From NCBI GenBank assembly GCA_021234155.1, contig JAJEKV010000027.1:11668716-11732715 (forward strand): DNA of 64,000 nucleotides, given 5' to 3'. The translations under genes and the position numbers were made by a program. The notes under the pieces are model-generated. The model saw only the letters and a list, made by a program, of their open reading frames with translations. It was not told where the DNA came from and searched no databases. Each line of letters starts with the position of its first letter. Position 1 is the stretch's first letter. Below, one piece after another: positions 23,188 through 36,159 of the stretch. The DNA comes from Isoetes taiwanensis (lineage: Eukaryota > Streptophyta > Lycopodiopsida > Isoetales > Isoetaceae).

Positions 23188-23265
23188 AACTTATTTTTGA
23201 AGATCAGATTTAGATTTGAGCAACTTGGAAGACCGTCTCGATGTTTTGTTCTGCTCTCAAATGCT
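23133..23265 (-). repeat. ~67-bp tandem duplication at the DUF1685 start
   Basis: The text coding for QNKTSRRPSKLLKSKS occurs twice, about 67 bp apart, once in the gene and once just upstream as QNKTSRRSSKLLKSKS. The upstream copy has no in-frame ATG and ends in a stop, so the downstream start is preferred. Confidence 0.85.
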
Positions 23266-23439
23266 AATGCCAACGTTTTATATAGTCTATTTTTAGCCTT
23301 TTTTCTGCGCCTTTTTTGGCCTTTTATGCTGTTTTGTTTATTTTCGAAAGCCTTTTATTTTGTGGAGGGACAAAAAAGGGTTGTGCGGGACAAGCTCGCT
23401 AGACAGCGTAGAAGGAGTTTTGATTTCAAGAAATAGGTA

Positions 23440-26400
23440 AATTTATTGCTTCTGATGGTTGATTTCTTGCTTAGATTTAGCCGCCATACCAGAAGAGTAG
23501 ATATCTTGCTTAGTCTGCCATAGCCACAGGAATAGATTCGTGAAAAAGTCCTCTGCAACTCACGTAACTGATGGCAGGTAACTGATAGAATGCACATATG
23601 CACATATGGCACATATGGCGTTCCTTTTCCAAGTTTCAAGATGGATAGCGAACTCACAAGTTTCAAGATGTGAGTTTTTGAAGCGATTACCCCACAGGTT
23701 AAAGATTCTCCTCTTTCTCCTATGCCATGTCTATGGATTTCATCTATATGCCATGTCTATGCATTTCATCTTGGTGCAGGCTCATTCAGTTTTATCTAAC
23801 TGGTGCAGTTCGCTATTTAGTTAAATAATCTGAGCCCATCCAATCTAGTATTCAATCCAGTAGTGAATGGCATCTTGTTTCATTCAAGTTGAGGCTTTCG
23901 ACAATTTTCTTCTAACAACTTTGATGCCACATTAAAAAACTTTGATGGAACGAGACTGCAGATTGGCTGAAGAACCTGGACTTGAAATCTCTGAAGAATT
24001 GGTTTACATCAAAGCGTGAAAGCACTCACTGGGTAATTTTGAAGACATATTTTGCTTGCTTGTGGTTAAACCTTTTATCGCTCATATTGCATTGGAAATA
24101 TACAGGAGATCATTTTGCAAACCGTGTAGAGTATGTTATACTTTATTCGCCAACTTCACAAGTAGATACGCTTTTATCTCAACAAGTAATGGAACAAATG
24201 GATGTAAATAAAGGCTTTCCTGATTTTCAAGATAATGATGAGTCATCTGTTTTTGGGATTCATATTTGTGGCAACGGTTCAGAGACATTCAACAAGATAG
24301 AAAATACCTTACAAGATAAGTCTCCACATGAGATGGCCCCAAGTGTACATGCCTTTCTTACAAGGCGAGAGAAGAAAGAGTTGTCAAAGCTAAAAAAGAA
24401 ATCACTGAACACGGGGACAAATACTGTAGGCGAGTTTGATTTCCTCTTTCAAGCTCAGCATGAGCCAAATCCTGCACGAAGGATGACCTAATGTCCAGAG
24501 ACAATTGGGAGGTGTCAGTGAAATTAATTTTTGTTGTATACTGGGCCATGGGAGCCATTTGGTCTTCAGACCCCAGAGTTTGCATGTGGACCATAAAGGA
24601 CTCTAGATCAGGCACCTTATGTCCACAGGATGAGTATGAATAATTTGATATTTCCAAATCCATGCACTATACAGATTCAATGAATTGGAGAAATGTCTGG
24701 AATACAGATGAGTTTTTAGATTGTTTTCTAGGGCTTCGTGTGGGTGAGAAAGAAAGGCTAAAAAAACAGCTTTTGCTGTCGTCGAAGCCATATGCTGATC
24801 CCCTTTTAATGAACCTCTTTTTTCCAAGCCAGAAGCCCAATCACACTCAGCTACCAGATATATTTCAAGAATCAACTAATGCTGTGAAAATAAAAAGGGT
24901 TGTGAAAATAAAAAGGTAACTGTGCAGATTGTAAGCTATTAGTCAAGCCAAGGGCTTTCTTAAAAGGCTACTTGTTTTATGAATATAGGTTATGGCATCA
25001 TCTAAAACAACATGGATCTCGAGATCAGTTTATGTAAAGGAGAACATTTGGTGAAGCTAACCTTAAAACATAAAACTTCATACTTTTGAAGGCTGTAATA
25101 ATGCTTTGACGAGCAATGAAAATGCCATCACCCTTGATGAAAATGCCATCACCAAGGATGGGAACTGTAAAAGGCAATTAGGAAATAAGCAAAAATAGCG
25201 GCTGAGCTCACAACATTAGGTTGGGCGGTGGGTGCACATTGGCAAGTTTACTAAGTTGGCCTCACTTTCTCTCCATCAAAATAGCAAGTGGTATTAAGTT
25301 TGCACAATTCGTTTTGTATTGCAGGGGTATTCTCCCAGTTGTTTGTTGAGACTATGATTCCGGTATTGTATCGTATTCAAAATGGTATTTTTGTATATTG
25401 TTTGGATTCAAGGCATATTTCTATTCTAGGATTTTATTTGTGGTTTTTTCTTGATGGTACCAAAGAGGAAACAGATGAAGCAATTTTTGGAAAGCTATGT
25501 TTGACAGACACGATGTCGCTAGTGATCTTGCATGCCAAGACTAATGGCTTGATCTCATGTTGCAGCGGGGCCTGATGGCTTGGTTTGCTGGAGTGCACTA
25601 TAGAGCTTCATGCTTTGTTCACGGCTCTCTCTGTTCATGTTATTTTCAAGCTTTTGACTGCGTCCTTGCATCCTTGGGTTCTGGCCTAGTTCAGGCTTCC
25701 GGCTTGATAGGATCTAGAGGTAATAGTCTAGGAATGAAATATCGGATATGATGAATTTGAGGATGCAAAATGGTCAAATTTATTGTTGTCGACCCAAAAA
25801 ATTTGGGAGACGTTCTGGGGTAATTTTTTGTTTCTAGATTCCTTGTGCTTTCTTGCTTGTGATACAGATGTGCCTGGAGGTTCGATTCCTTCTTGGAAGT
25901 GGAATGAGAAGAATGGTCACTTGTGATTGTAGGTTGCATGCAACATGCATGAGTTCATTGATTCATAGAGTTTTTGGATTCAGGTGAAAGGAAGGGGTTT
26001 GCAATTGGACGGAATTTCTTGTAGGGAAAGCTCTATTGGAGCAGAGGGCTCCTTCATTGATTTTGCAAGATGAAAACTCCTTTATGTAAACATGCAAAGG
26101 AAGAGCTCTGTGTTTTTCATTTGTATTGTTATGTTCGCTCTGGTGAGGCCGTTTGCGGCCTGGAGGTTTGATTCTTCCGGCCTGGCTTATTGCCGAGCAA
26201 GGCTTTTGTTCTGTGTGGTTGCTTTGTTACTGATGTTTCTAACCATTGTGATATAAATATTATGAGGGAATTATCTGCCAAATGTGATAGACCATTGAGT
26301 CTCTTAATTTTCGTTTGCACCATTGGAACTTATATTTGGATTTCTGTTCAAAAAATTTGTGGTCATAGATCGCGCACAATCTGAGAGATATTCTGCAAAT

Positions 26401-26878
26401 CAATGGCCCACAATAAAAACTTTAAACATCCCATTAAAGATCTTAATGGCTTTTGCCTGTAATAAAGCTTTCGGATTTTTTGTCTGCATGCAATCCATAA
26501 TTGTAGTTATCACCTGCTATGCAAGAATAAAATAATATACTATGGACATGTTATTGATATTCCAGGTTTACTCACTTATCCTCCAGCTAGATCGGTTCTA
26601 CGCTTATTCCAAGATAAGATGTTATTGCTACAAATGGATTCCATATGCAGAAACATAACTTGGAAGCTGAGTTGATAATTGGACTTTGGAGCATCATTGC
26701 AAAGTAGTGCTTCTAGTGAAATATTAATTTGCATGAACAACTAATTCGTATGTCTTTTCTTTTGATTGGATATTTGGATGCAATTATTGTCAACAGATCC
26801 ATTTTGAAACTTTTGTGCACTTAATGCAGCTCAACTGCCCCTCACGTATCTGCACAGAAATCAAGTAGATACAAACAA

Positions 26879-26883
<5 letters not shown>
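23440..26883. other. Intergenic stretch; one unassigned open frame
   Basis: The longest frame is 23982-24491 on the plus strand (169 codons). Its second half is hydrophilic and contains FLTRREKKELSKLKKKS, but no family is recognised. It may be decayed coding sequence. Short two-copy duplications occur at 24889-24918 (GTGAAAATAAAAAGG) and about 25118-25155 (GAAAATGCCATCACC). Nothing else can be supported. Confidence 0.4.
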
Positions 26884-26920
<37 letters not shown>

Positions 26921-27050
26921 TAGAAACGGCAGTATTATATTACATGTAGTACATGATAATACAAAAGGGCAGAGTGAAACTCTGCTATAAGGTCACCACT
27001 GAAGTGGCCCCGACACTCCAAAAGGAGGAGATTTCAACTTAAAGCAAACA
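26884..27050 (-). mobile_element. 5'-truncated LINE 3' end with a 36-nt poly(A) tail
   Basis: On the minus strand, about 130 bp ending ACTGCCGTTTCTAC is followed by 36 uninterrupted A (26919-26884 read as T on the plus strand). The sequence before the tail (GAGTTTCACTCTGCCC, TACATGTAATATAATAC) is like the 3' untranslated ends of plant L1 LINEs. The perfect tail suggests a fairly recent insertion. No coding part remains. Confidence 0.55.
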
Positions 27051-30000
27051 CTATTATAAGTTTAGGACAAAAAAATAGTAGATAAACTTAAGTATGCATC
27101 ATATAAAAAGGTTTTTTCTGTTCTTCAAGGAGGCCTGCTTCTGCAATTTCAGTCTAAACAATTCTTTGCAACACAAAAGCCCTGACTTAACATCATATGT
27201 AAGAATGGATTTGAGCTTTCAGATTCTATTTGTTGGATGCACGTGTAATGTAAGGAGTTATTTGAATTTATACACAAATAAGTGAAAGGTTTATACTTTG
27301 GTATAATGGCAGCATCTTGATGTTAAATTAAGAAATCAACTGCAGAAACATGCAGAAAGATATATCACAATGCATAAACTGTCAAGCAGCAGATTTGTCT
27401 TGCCTAAAATTAGAACCTAGAGTCTTGTATTTGTTTGTATTATTCAACTATACGTTTATAGCTTTACCATGCAGAGAAAAGTCTACAATTGAGAAGCACA
27501 ATTATCATATGATTGAGAAGCACAATTATCATATAATCACCTTATTGTACATCATATAGATTCAAGGAAGGGCATTCGAATGATAATTGCACGGTTATAT
27601 GATAATTCTCTGTAGTCTGTAAGACGAATAATTTTTATTGTTGAGGAGTTCCCTCTATGGGTTTAACAAAAAGTATTTCCGCCATGGCGCTGGTGTACAA
27701 CAGCTTCAAATCCCATTGTTCATGCACATTTTCTCTTGCACATTGGACCAATCAATTTTTTTATCTGTAGCTTATATATTTAGAAAAGACTAGTGTTATA
27801 TATTTAGGATAGACTAGCATGTTCCAAAAAATCAAGTTTTAATTCTTTTTGTTGATGACAAGCTGGATATTAACGATGTGTGCTTGGCCCCGAACACCCT
27901 TAGGGTACTCAAATGCAGTCACCATTTATTTTGCAAGCCCTATAACGTGTTTGAGACAAACCATGTTGCTGTCATTGCAGGAATTAATACATGAGGTCAG
28001 TTAATGGCCTAAATTTGATGCCACATCAAAATGCACGCGATCAATGAGGAACTGAGCTTGTACGTAAGTTTTTAATCGAGCCTCTAAATTCCTTTCCAGA
28101 TGTCATTCTCATATAGCTTCGGTGATACTCGAGCCTCTTCGTGTAGATGCCAGATTCCATAATGACCATTGCTCCCGTCCTTAATTCCTGCCTAGGTGTT
28201 TTCATCAACAAATTTGCGCCAAGGGCTTCAATCGATCTGCTTGCACGCCAAGAGAGCTTCGACCTGCTCGGGCCAATGGAGAGGTAAAATCATTGAGTCC
28301 CTCCTAGTATTTCTATTTTGCCCCCGTACTGGCTCAAAACTTGTGACTATAAATAGCTATAAGCTCGATCGCAGTCGAAAATGAATTTGAAAGTTTTGTA
28401 GTATCAATGGAAAGCTTTGTTACTCTCCATCTCTACTAGCTGGATCTCTGAACTCCTCTATTGGGGAAGCATGCTTCTAGTCATGCTCTATTTGTGCAGT
28501 CTCCACTGGTGGACCAGAGCTTGATTGGAATACTATATATCATGTATGTAGAAAACATGATGCCCGAGTTGTAAAAGTTCTCCATGCCTTCCTGTTTACA
28601 TAAGTCCTTGGGTAGCCTGGTCAAGGATCTCCTAATCTTGTATGCTCTGGCTTAAGAAACAATTTAACCATCGATTTGACACTCACGGAAGGCAAACCCG
28701 TTGTGGAACATGGTTTAATTTCAGGCTCCACTGCTGTCATGAACCTGTCTAAGACACTATCGTAGACCTTCCGAAAATTACTCACTTCCCTCATTATATC
28801 CATTGTAAGGTAGAAGTTCTTGTACACAACAGTAGGTTCACCTGGAACCTCCTCAAACTCCTTCGAATGTGACTCTCTTGACTCTTGAAATATTCTCTCT
28901 CTCGTGATGATCATATTGTACCATGCCGTGAAGAATTCCTTGGCGTCATCAGATCTTCTCTAAGCCATAAAGCACCTTCTTTCCTGTCCGTAATCCGATG
29001 ATTGCCTTAAAAGTGCCTTAGGGTTTGCAAATGTACAAACAATGCGAAAAGATCATTTACTCTCCACTCTGAGACTTTTGAATAGCTGATTATCCTTATG
29101 AATATTTAAGTCTATGACAGTGGAATGAGTGCCATCATTGTCATCTTGCTCTATCGGAATCCAGATATACTTTCTTCCTTCCCACATATTTTGCCATCTC
29201 CTATACTTAAATGTGACACATGCAATATCTGAATCGAACAGTGTCTCGTTTTATCCTACATTCAGTAGATTCATCTCTACCATGAAGGCGAGTGTTCATC
29301 TTATCCTGCATTCAGTAGATTCATCTCTACCATGAAGGCGAACGCTCCAAGCCAACCTTTAAGAAATATATTATCTAAAAAACTATCCACCGGCGCTTGA
29401 ACCATAAACATTCTCAAGTCTCCCTAACATTATCGACACTCTTGAACAAGGCAATGAATAAATTGTTGAATTCAAATACAACCTCCAACAAGAAAGTTCG
29501 GTATTTTACTCAAGAAACTTTGGTGTTTAGATAGTCAAAAGAAATTACATCCCATTAACTAGTCTTGCCATGGATATGTTGCCAAGGCGATATAAGTGAA
29601 ATCAAGATAGCATGCTGGATCTTGTATAGTAGAAGGGCCTTCAAATAAGCCACTTTGCGATGAAGAATTCTTGCTCAATCCTTGATAGTAGATTGATACG
29701 TACTTTAATAAATCCATTCAGTTTTAGACTTCGTCCTTGCATGAGAGGGTTTGTGCCACAAGCTTGTACTTGCGTTAACCTTTTTGTGCTGGCATCGCTT
29801 ATTGAATTGAAACTAAAGCAACCACCTCAACATTATATAGCTTGATGTGTATTTATTATGTGTTGCCTTTGGGCATATATGATGTATGTGACTTGCTCCC
29901 ATATAGTAGCATGTTACCAATTACTTTAGTTAATGATAAACTTCGCATTGGCGACACAAGTACCCTTACCATCTACATGAACAACAATAAAGCAATCTAG

Positions 30001-30297
30001 AATTAAAGCTTCTAATTGCATAAATAGTATAAAAACCCTTTAGAATTTTAAAACCCTTGAATTCTAATAAACCAAAACTAAAGAAAAGAAAACACCACCT
30101 TGTGCAAAAATCTATTTGCTACAAGTTCGACTAAGATGATTTTGGTTTCGGGTAAAAGCATGAAAGGGTGTCTATAAATGTAGCCCTTTTTGTACATATA
30201 CATATGTACCAAATGCACATTTTTGGAATAACTGTCATCATGACCCGCTAGTAACTGCCATGATTAATGGCTATCCACTACTCTCACAGTTGAGAGT
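27051..30297. other. Intergenic stretch with decayed coding-like pieces
   Basis: On the minus strand, 28621-28914 is an open frame of 97 codons, and upstream frames near 29090-29200 read WEGRKYIWIPIEQDD. Together they could be remains of one gene or transposon, but no family is recognised. Perfect or near-perfect tandem duplications occur at about 27488-27535 (24-bp unit) and 29251-29340 (50-bp unit). A short AT-rich part near 30180-30290 precedes the GC-rich LINE. Confidence 0.4.
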
Positions 30298-30621
30298 GTG
30301 CCAGAGCGGGTGGCCATCCTGCGTCAGGGCCGGAAGTTGAAGGGCACGGCTCTGTACGTTGACCGGGACTTGACCCCAGCACAGCAAGAGACCCGAAGGC
30401 GTGAGCTGGCCAAAGTCAGAGACTGCCGCAGACATGGAGGGGCAGCAGGGCTGGTCGGGGGAAGGATGCGGGAATTCAAAGTGCAGCCAAACAGGGGATG
30501 CAGCACTCCGCCCCTCGAGTCCCCTCCGAGGGGACCCCAAAGGGCACAGTGCATCCACATCCGCCGCCCCCCGGGACCACCACTACCACCGACTGAAGTG
30601 GCGATGCATGCCACTAAATAG
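30298..30621 (+). pseudogene. LINE ORF1-like fragment
   Basis: A basic, Arg-rich 107-codon frame that includes YVDRDLTPAQQETRR, a pattern common near the end of LINE ORF1 or the segment before the endonuclease, where protein-DNA or RNA contacts are made. It ends six bases before the endonuclease frame begins. The function is inferred from position. Confidence 0.45.
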
Positions 30622-30626
30622 GGATC

Positions 30627-31480
30627 GTGCCTCGGCCTCGGGTATCCCGGAATTGCCGTGGCTTTCCATGGCGTAAGGGGACAGCCTCAATTCTCACCGC
30701 CATGGACATGGACCTTATCTTCCTCATGGAAACATGGGAACATCTTTGGTCACAAAGCTACCTGATTTGCCAGATACCAAATACTAATTCGCCTTCAATG
30801 AGTGCACCGAAACGAGGACACGCGGAGGAATTGCGTGTTACTACCGCATGCCTTTTGGCCCAATCGGTCTCCCCCGCGGTAAGGCGCATTGTGCACAACG
30901 ATAACTGTGGGTACGAAAGTGTCGAAACGGCGATGGCAGCCCTCTCTTTGTGGCGGCTTGCTACTTCCCACATGCTTTGAGCAACTTTTACCACACGCAC
31001 TTGGATGTGGATGTGCAGAGCCCTATGTCGATCTATATGATGACATACGCCAGTCTGCATAAATTGGGCAAGGTCATGTTGCTTGAGATTTCAATGCGCC
31101 GCAAAGAGGCAGAAAGCGGATCCCAAAATTCGCACCTCTAGGCTGGAGGATGTGTTGCAAATGGACCCCGAGAGATGGTTTGGCCAAAGGGCCGATGATG
31201 ACCCGGTGACACCTGGTATGGCCGGGCAAACCGCCGCTGTTCGGGCAATATCTTTGACCTGGTCATTTGCAATGGGTCGGCACAAAGCTGGCCCCTCCAC
31301 CCGCTTCACTTGTAGACGGGGAGAACCGTGGGGCGGCACTAGTGTGGTGGATTACGTGCTAGCGCACGAGCAATGCCTACACTTGATCACTGCCTTCGCT
31401 GTCGGACAGTGGCCGGACGGGAAGTGGACTCCGACCATCAGCCCCGTTCTTGCGGATAGATTGGCAGCCAACCGAGCACC
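30627..31480 (+). pseudogene. LINE AP-type endonuclease, frameshifted
   Basis: Begins RNCRGFPWRKGTASILTAM, then DLIFLMETW, matching the start of LINE endonucleases (N.RG.. and I.flmET). Later pieces in other frames include GGIACYYR near 30825, VAACYFPHA near 30953 and SVVDYVLAHEQ near 31348, the last like the motif before the catalytic His of these enzymes. The expected SDH motif is seen only as a degenerate TISPVLADR. At least three frame changes are needed to join these pieces. Confidence 0.65.
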
Positions 31481-32149
31481 CATTGCCCCAACACCACATG
31501 TACCACGGTTGCGCCTCGACTATGATCATCACGGCCGCCTATGCGGGATGCTTGAGCATGAGCCGCCGGAGTGCCGCAGCCCCCCACACTTCAACAAAGC
31601 AGACGGCCCAAACGAACCAACTCCTTCCGAGGGTAGGGGACGATGCTTTGGGAGAGGCCGCCTCGACGATCCACGGGGCTGCAACCACCTTCCCCGCAAT
31701 CACCGGGTTCGATGACCTAATGTCGGAGCTGAAACGATGGCTCCGCCAAGTGCTGGACCCCACCATTCGCCCGCAGGCCGCCCATCAATACCGCCCTTCC
31801 TCAAGACCAAGAAAGCCGTGTACCTTGCGAGCACCAAAGAACGGATGTTTGGTCTACTAGACCGCCACCCTAGGACCTTCGAGAAAGGTCTTGAGTAAGC
31901 CCGCATGTTCCACCGGGAAATATTACCCCAGCAACAATGGGTGAGATACTTGCGCAATTGTGATGACCCAATGGGAAGCCGGGCACCAAGACCTCCCAGA
32001 CAGGCCCTAGCACCGGGTCATTACTTGAAGGGATGTCATAATGGGCCCGCAACGCCGCTAATCGGAAGGCAAGCAGATTTGGATGGTATGCGCAGAGCTT
32101 CTCAAGTGGGCGGGCCCCCAATGGTGCCGGGTTCTCAAAGACTCTTCAA

Positions 32150-32960
32150 CATGGCATTGCAAGAAGGCTTCCCCGACCGACTACCAAAGAGAGTTGTGCC
32201 CATATACAAAGCGGGGGACCCCCACAGCCCAGCCAACTATCGCACCATTATGGTCGGGCCTGCCTTTTGCCAAGTTGCTTGCCGGGATTCTTGAGCAAAT
32301 GATTGACACTTTGGGCAGAGGATGGAGAAGTGCTGCTCTCACGCAGTGTGCTTCACCCCGCATTCTACTATTGACCATATCTTCACTCTGCGAACACTCA
32401 TAGAGGATAGCCGAATCGACGCCGAATCCGCATCGCTTGTTTTGTGGATTTCGCAAAGGCTTTTGACACGCGGCCTCGGGATAAGTTGTGGGACAGATTG
32501 AGACAAATTAGGGACCCCCGCCGACTTGCGTAATGCTATATACGCATTATACGAGGCTTGCTCCGGCCGTCTCACACCGTCGGGGAGCCCGTTGTTAGTA
32601 GCATTGGGGTGCGCCGTGGCTGCCCTCTATCCCCGACGCTCTTCGGCTTGTACATTGACCAGCTAGAAGCATGGCTAGCTGAGCACCGGGGGAGGCGCCA
32701 TTGATGCACCACATAATCCGCAACTCATATATGCCGATGATGTTGACCTGCCGCATATACCCCGCAGGGACATGCAACGCCAATTGATGCTTTGGACACT
32801 TTCTCGCCAATTCACCGACATGAGAGTTAACTTGGCCAAGACAAGGGTGCTACCGGTCCCATCATCCCGGCACCCACGCCGCCCCTCATTCACTTACCGG
32901 GGTGTGTAGTGGAGGTGGCTCAGCCTTATAAGTATTTGGGCATTGAGTTTTCTACTACCA
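32150..32960 (+). pseudogene. LINE reverse transcriptase, frameshifted
   Basis: Reverse transcriptase motifs appear in order: FPDRLPKRVVPIYKAGD with NYRTIMVGPA (32169-32260), FVDFAKAFDT with the first catalytic Asp (about 32447-32475), RRGCPLSPTLFG (about 32612-32645), LIYADDVDLP with the catalytic YADD (about 32725-32752), and YKYLGIEFS (32929-32955). Frame changes fall between most of these blocks, so no functional protein can be made. Confidence 0.88.
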
Positions 32961-33399
32961 CACACCGGGATGCATCCATCGTTTACGGGTCACCGCAGGC
33001 CGGAAAGCCCCTCAGATGCAATGCAAAACAACAAATACAAGGCGTAGTCAGATGCATGGGGTCACCAGCACACTTGTTCGTGGCCTTGGTTGAACCGGGT
33101 CCTCCTCTATGGGGCGTAGTGTGGGGCCAAATGATATACCTCACCACTTGGAACGATCTAGAGCAGGTACGTAAGGCCTTCTTGGCCCGGCACCGAGTGA
33201 AATCCACGGTCCCATATCGATCTTGCTCCAGAGAGACAAAGCTTCCTTCCATTACTGAGGGCTCGCTACTGAACGCCACATTATTTACTTCCGGAAGGTG
33301 GTGGCTATGGATGAAGCCCGGCTGCCCAACCTTGCTTTGGCGCTTCGCGATGGGCCCGCAGCGACTCAAAGCCCCTTGAAAGACAAGCAAGCCCAATGG

Positions 33400-33840
33400 T
33401 TCTCGCTATGGAATGTGCAGCACACGATGTGGACCAGTGCATACACCGGCGAACGCTACCGCCTTGAAGCAAAGATTTGATGCTTGCTTCATGGCCAAGC
33501 TTTGGGATGCAGAGGCCCCATCACATGTCAAGGTGGCAAATTATCGACAACGTGTTAATCCCATGCTCACGAGGGGCCCACACCACTACCCGCGCACCCA
33601 TCTACCCATGAAAAAGCGCAGGTGATTGCTTCCATTCGCGACAGTGCACACCACCTCCGCATTGAGACAGGGGAGATGGATTCGGAGCCGCAGCGTGAGG
33701 ACAGAGTCCGCCGGTCTTTGTCAGCAGGCCATTGAGGATGAAAGTCACGCCCTCGTGCCTGTCCCGGCGCCCAAAGATATCCGCCCTCGGTATGCTCGAT
33801 TAGTTGTGCCCCGTCGCCCTTGCATGAGCTAACGAAGCAC
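33400..33840 (+). pseudogene. LINE C-terminal region with zinc-finger-like remnant
   Basis: Scattered frames encode LRIETG, a Cys-containing stretch and QQAIEDESHALVPVPA, ending YARLVV. The sister copy at 45150-45400 reads LRIETGCWL, CQCCHQGAIEDECHAL, which shows the C..C...H.C arrangement expected of the C-terminal finger of LINE proteins. Here the final Cys are replaced. Followed by the 3' untranslated region. Confidence 0.6.
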
Positions 33841-33991
33841 GGCCTCTGAGGCTTGTTGGGATCGTACCTCCGTGAGGTAATGGATACGCGACTCGCTTAT
33901 GCCCCCCGTCCGACATTAACCTCGGTTTGTACTTGTGATTATGTATATAATCAAAGATGTCGGCATCCTTATTGCTACTAAGGTTTTTCCC

Positions 33992-34013
33992 AAAACCCTT
34001 CGGGCGGGGTTTT
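33992..34013 (+). other. Conserved 3'-UTR hairpin of the LINE (TTCG loop)
   Basis: AAAACCC, a TTCG loop, then GGCGGGGTTTT form a stem with a stable tetraloop about 85 bp before the (ATTCT)n tail. The sister copy keeps the same structure at about 45516-45541 with a longer right arm. LINE reverse transcriptases of some clades bind a 3' stem-loop; that role here is inferred. Confidence 0.65.
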
Positions 34014-34242
34014 AATCCCGGGTAGTAATACGCCTGCTACTTTCTCTTTGTACTTGGGTCCCATAGGCCAGTTGGTCTCCGTGGACGATAAAACCATATT
34101 CTATTCTATTCTATTCTATTCTGAAACCGCAATTATCGGATTTTGAAATTCTTTCCCAAATTCTTTCTTGGTTTGCCTCTCGTTCACTATCCCGCCCCTG
34201 CCTTCTCTGCTTGAATTCCGATCACGAATTCTTCATCTAGCT

Positions 34243-35424
34243 ATGGCCCCAAAACGCCCCCAGATGAGTGCTTGCTCATCACCAGTGGAATTTTACCTCC
34301 AAGGAGTTTACGTTTGGGTTCTGATGTGATCCAAGCCAAAGACCTCCGTGATAAACATGCAGAGGCCCACATACCCAACCTAGAGATGGTTATGAACGAG
34401 GTATGGGGTGAAGCTCTAAAAAACAGACGAGGATTCAAGGAAGGGAGAATCCAGAACGCATGGAAAGATGATTTTTTTAAATATTATGAATTGGTTTATG
34501 GCAAGAAACAGGTTACAAACCATTATATTTCTACCTATTTTGCTAGAGCATTTGCTCTTCACTTGAAGGGACGGCTTGTTGATTGGATGGACGTGGCTAG
34601 GACCGCCAAAGATCTTGCCAAAACCCTCATTTCAGACGTTACAGAGGACCCTACAACAGGTAAATCCTCAACTATCAAACAGGACATCGTATTGCAGCAG
34701 AATATTAGAGCCCTGGGTTATTCTAGATCAGATGTTGACACAATAAAGCAGTTACTTAAGCATGGGTTGGAGGAGAAAACTAACCTATTGAATGAAGTAG
34801 AAGCACTGGAAGAAAAAAGGAGGGATGCATTGAAGGTCATCAGCCGGATTGAGGGTAGAAAGGATATGCTATCCGAAGATCCGCAGCAGACCGCCGCCGT
34901 AAAATAGATGAGACAAAACAGAATTTGACAAATTGTTCCGTGATCCCTACTGAAATCAAGTTATCTTCGGAGTGTTGAAGTACAAGTTGGAAGACTTGGT
35001 TATGAGTAGACATGATAAAGAGCAGCACTCTTCTAAGCTAGAAATTGGTTTGCAGGAAGCAACTAAAGAAATTGAAAGGCATGAAATCTCAATTGAACAA
35101 GCAAAGGAAAAACTTAATTGCATTGAATTGGTTCAGCAAAGGCATTCACAGATTTTGGATTTCATGGGGAGAGCAGGACCTATTGTTCTCACCCAGGCCC
35201 TACCCCTCAGGGAGCTACTTCTATAGAGCAGTTCATCACATTCAGTTCATGTACCTGTTGTGGCCAAGGCTTTGGCAAAACTGGTTTGTTGCTGCTAGCT
35301 CCATGCAGAGATGCTTATTGCCTCTTCTGCTTGTGTTATCTGGTCCATCAAAGATGTAATTGCATAAAAGGTTGCATCCGGGATGAGGGCATTCAATTCA
35401 GCTTGGTTTCCCTCTTTGTGAAAG
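34243..35424 (+). pseudogene. Coiled-coil protein with Cys-rich RING-like end (frameshifted)
   Basis: An ATG at 34243 lies after a leader. The main frame (34272-34907) is helical and charged, with heptad-like runs (LEEKTNLLNEVEALEEKRR) near its end. A second frame continues as coiled coil to about 35180 (LQEATKEIERHEISIEQAKE). A third encodes CTCCGQGF, then PCRDAYCLFCLCYLVHQRC (35250-35360), a C-x2-C..C-x3-C-x2-C pattern that resembles a RING-type zinc site. It ends at a donor-like GTATGC. Three frame changes are needed, so the copy looks dead. It is on the same strand as the Ulp1-like and FCP1-like genes and may be the first part of one of them. No family was recognised for the N-terminus. 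Confidence 0.45.
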
Positions 35425-35515
35425 GTATGCATTGCTCTCAACTAATTTAAACTTATATTTCTCTTAATTCATATTTGTTATCAGAATCGCATAGTTCTAC
35501 ATGTATGGCTTTCAA

Positions 35516-35945
35516 AGGCATTGCTATTCCTTGTACATGTATAACTTTTTAGTGTACATCCGTAAGCAGAGGTACATAGGCATATATTTGCTTGTTTATT
35601 GATGCTTTTATTTTTGAGCTTGGACTTTGCAGTTTGTATCAGTTGTACATGTCTCTAATGGAGTCTACATCTGCAAATAGATGTACATGCATTTATCTTT
35701 AGAGTGCATCCGTAGATGGATTCATAAGTATGTGCATTTTTACATATATGTGCTTTTTTGGGCATAGATCTACATTCCCTAACCGGATACCGGGTACATC
35801 CGGGTACATCCGGGTGCATTGAGGTACCTCTATGTACATTGAGGAACATGTACATGTACATTTGGCTATAGTTAAATGTAGTTACGCATTTTGGTACATT
35901 TTATGTACATGAAATGTACATGCTTGGTATCGAATGTACCGATAT
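35516..35945. repeat. TGTACAT-rich spacer 1
   Basis: Over ten copies of GTACAT or ATGTAC lie in ~430 bp, including a run of three GGGTACATCC-type units at about 35791-35818 and palindromes such as ACATGTACATGT. Similar clusters lie at 40229-40290, 42301-42660 and 43718-43790, all in spacers of the same gene block. Confidence 0.75.
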
Positions 35946-36159
35946 TTCTCATTAGTTCTGCTTTTCATGTTCTTTTTATGTCTATTGAAATTTAGATCAT
36001 TTGTTTGTTTGCGATGAGGTCGTTCCTATCCCGTATGCGGCTTTAATGGTCGATGTTCTTGAGCCATCTCATCGACTCTCTTTACAGATTTTATCGAGCA
36101 TAATAAGCGCACCAATCACCAGACCCTCAACCTTCCAGCTCCGTGATCACCAATGACAT

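Larger units (their letters stand above)
30298..34122 (+). mobile_element. GC-rich non-LTR retrotransposon (LINE) with (ATTCT)n tail
   Basis: The block is clearly more GC-rich than its surroundings and encodes, in order on the plus strand, an ORF1-like piece, an AP-type endonuclease, a reverse transcriptase, a Cys/His C-terminus and a 3' untranslated region ending in about five ATTCT units (34098-34122). A 5'-truncated sister with the same 3' end lies at 45150-45655. Simple-repeat tails rather than poly(A) are known for several LINE clades such as RTE and CR1/L2; I cannot assign the clade. Many frameshifts make this copy inactive. Confidence 0.85.

Noticed and set aside
23982-24491. Possible host exon with FLTRREKKELSKLKKKS
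   Set aside because: Not listed as a gene because no family, second exon or reliable splice border could be shown.
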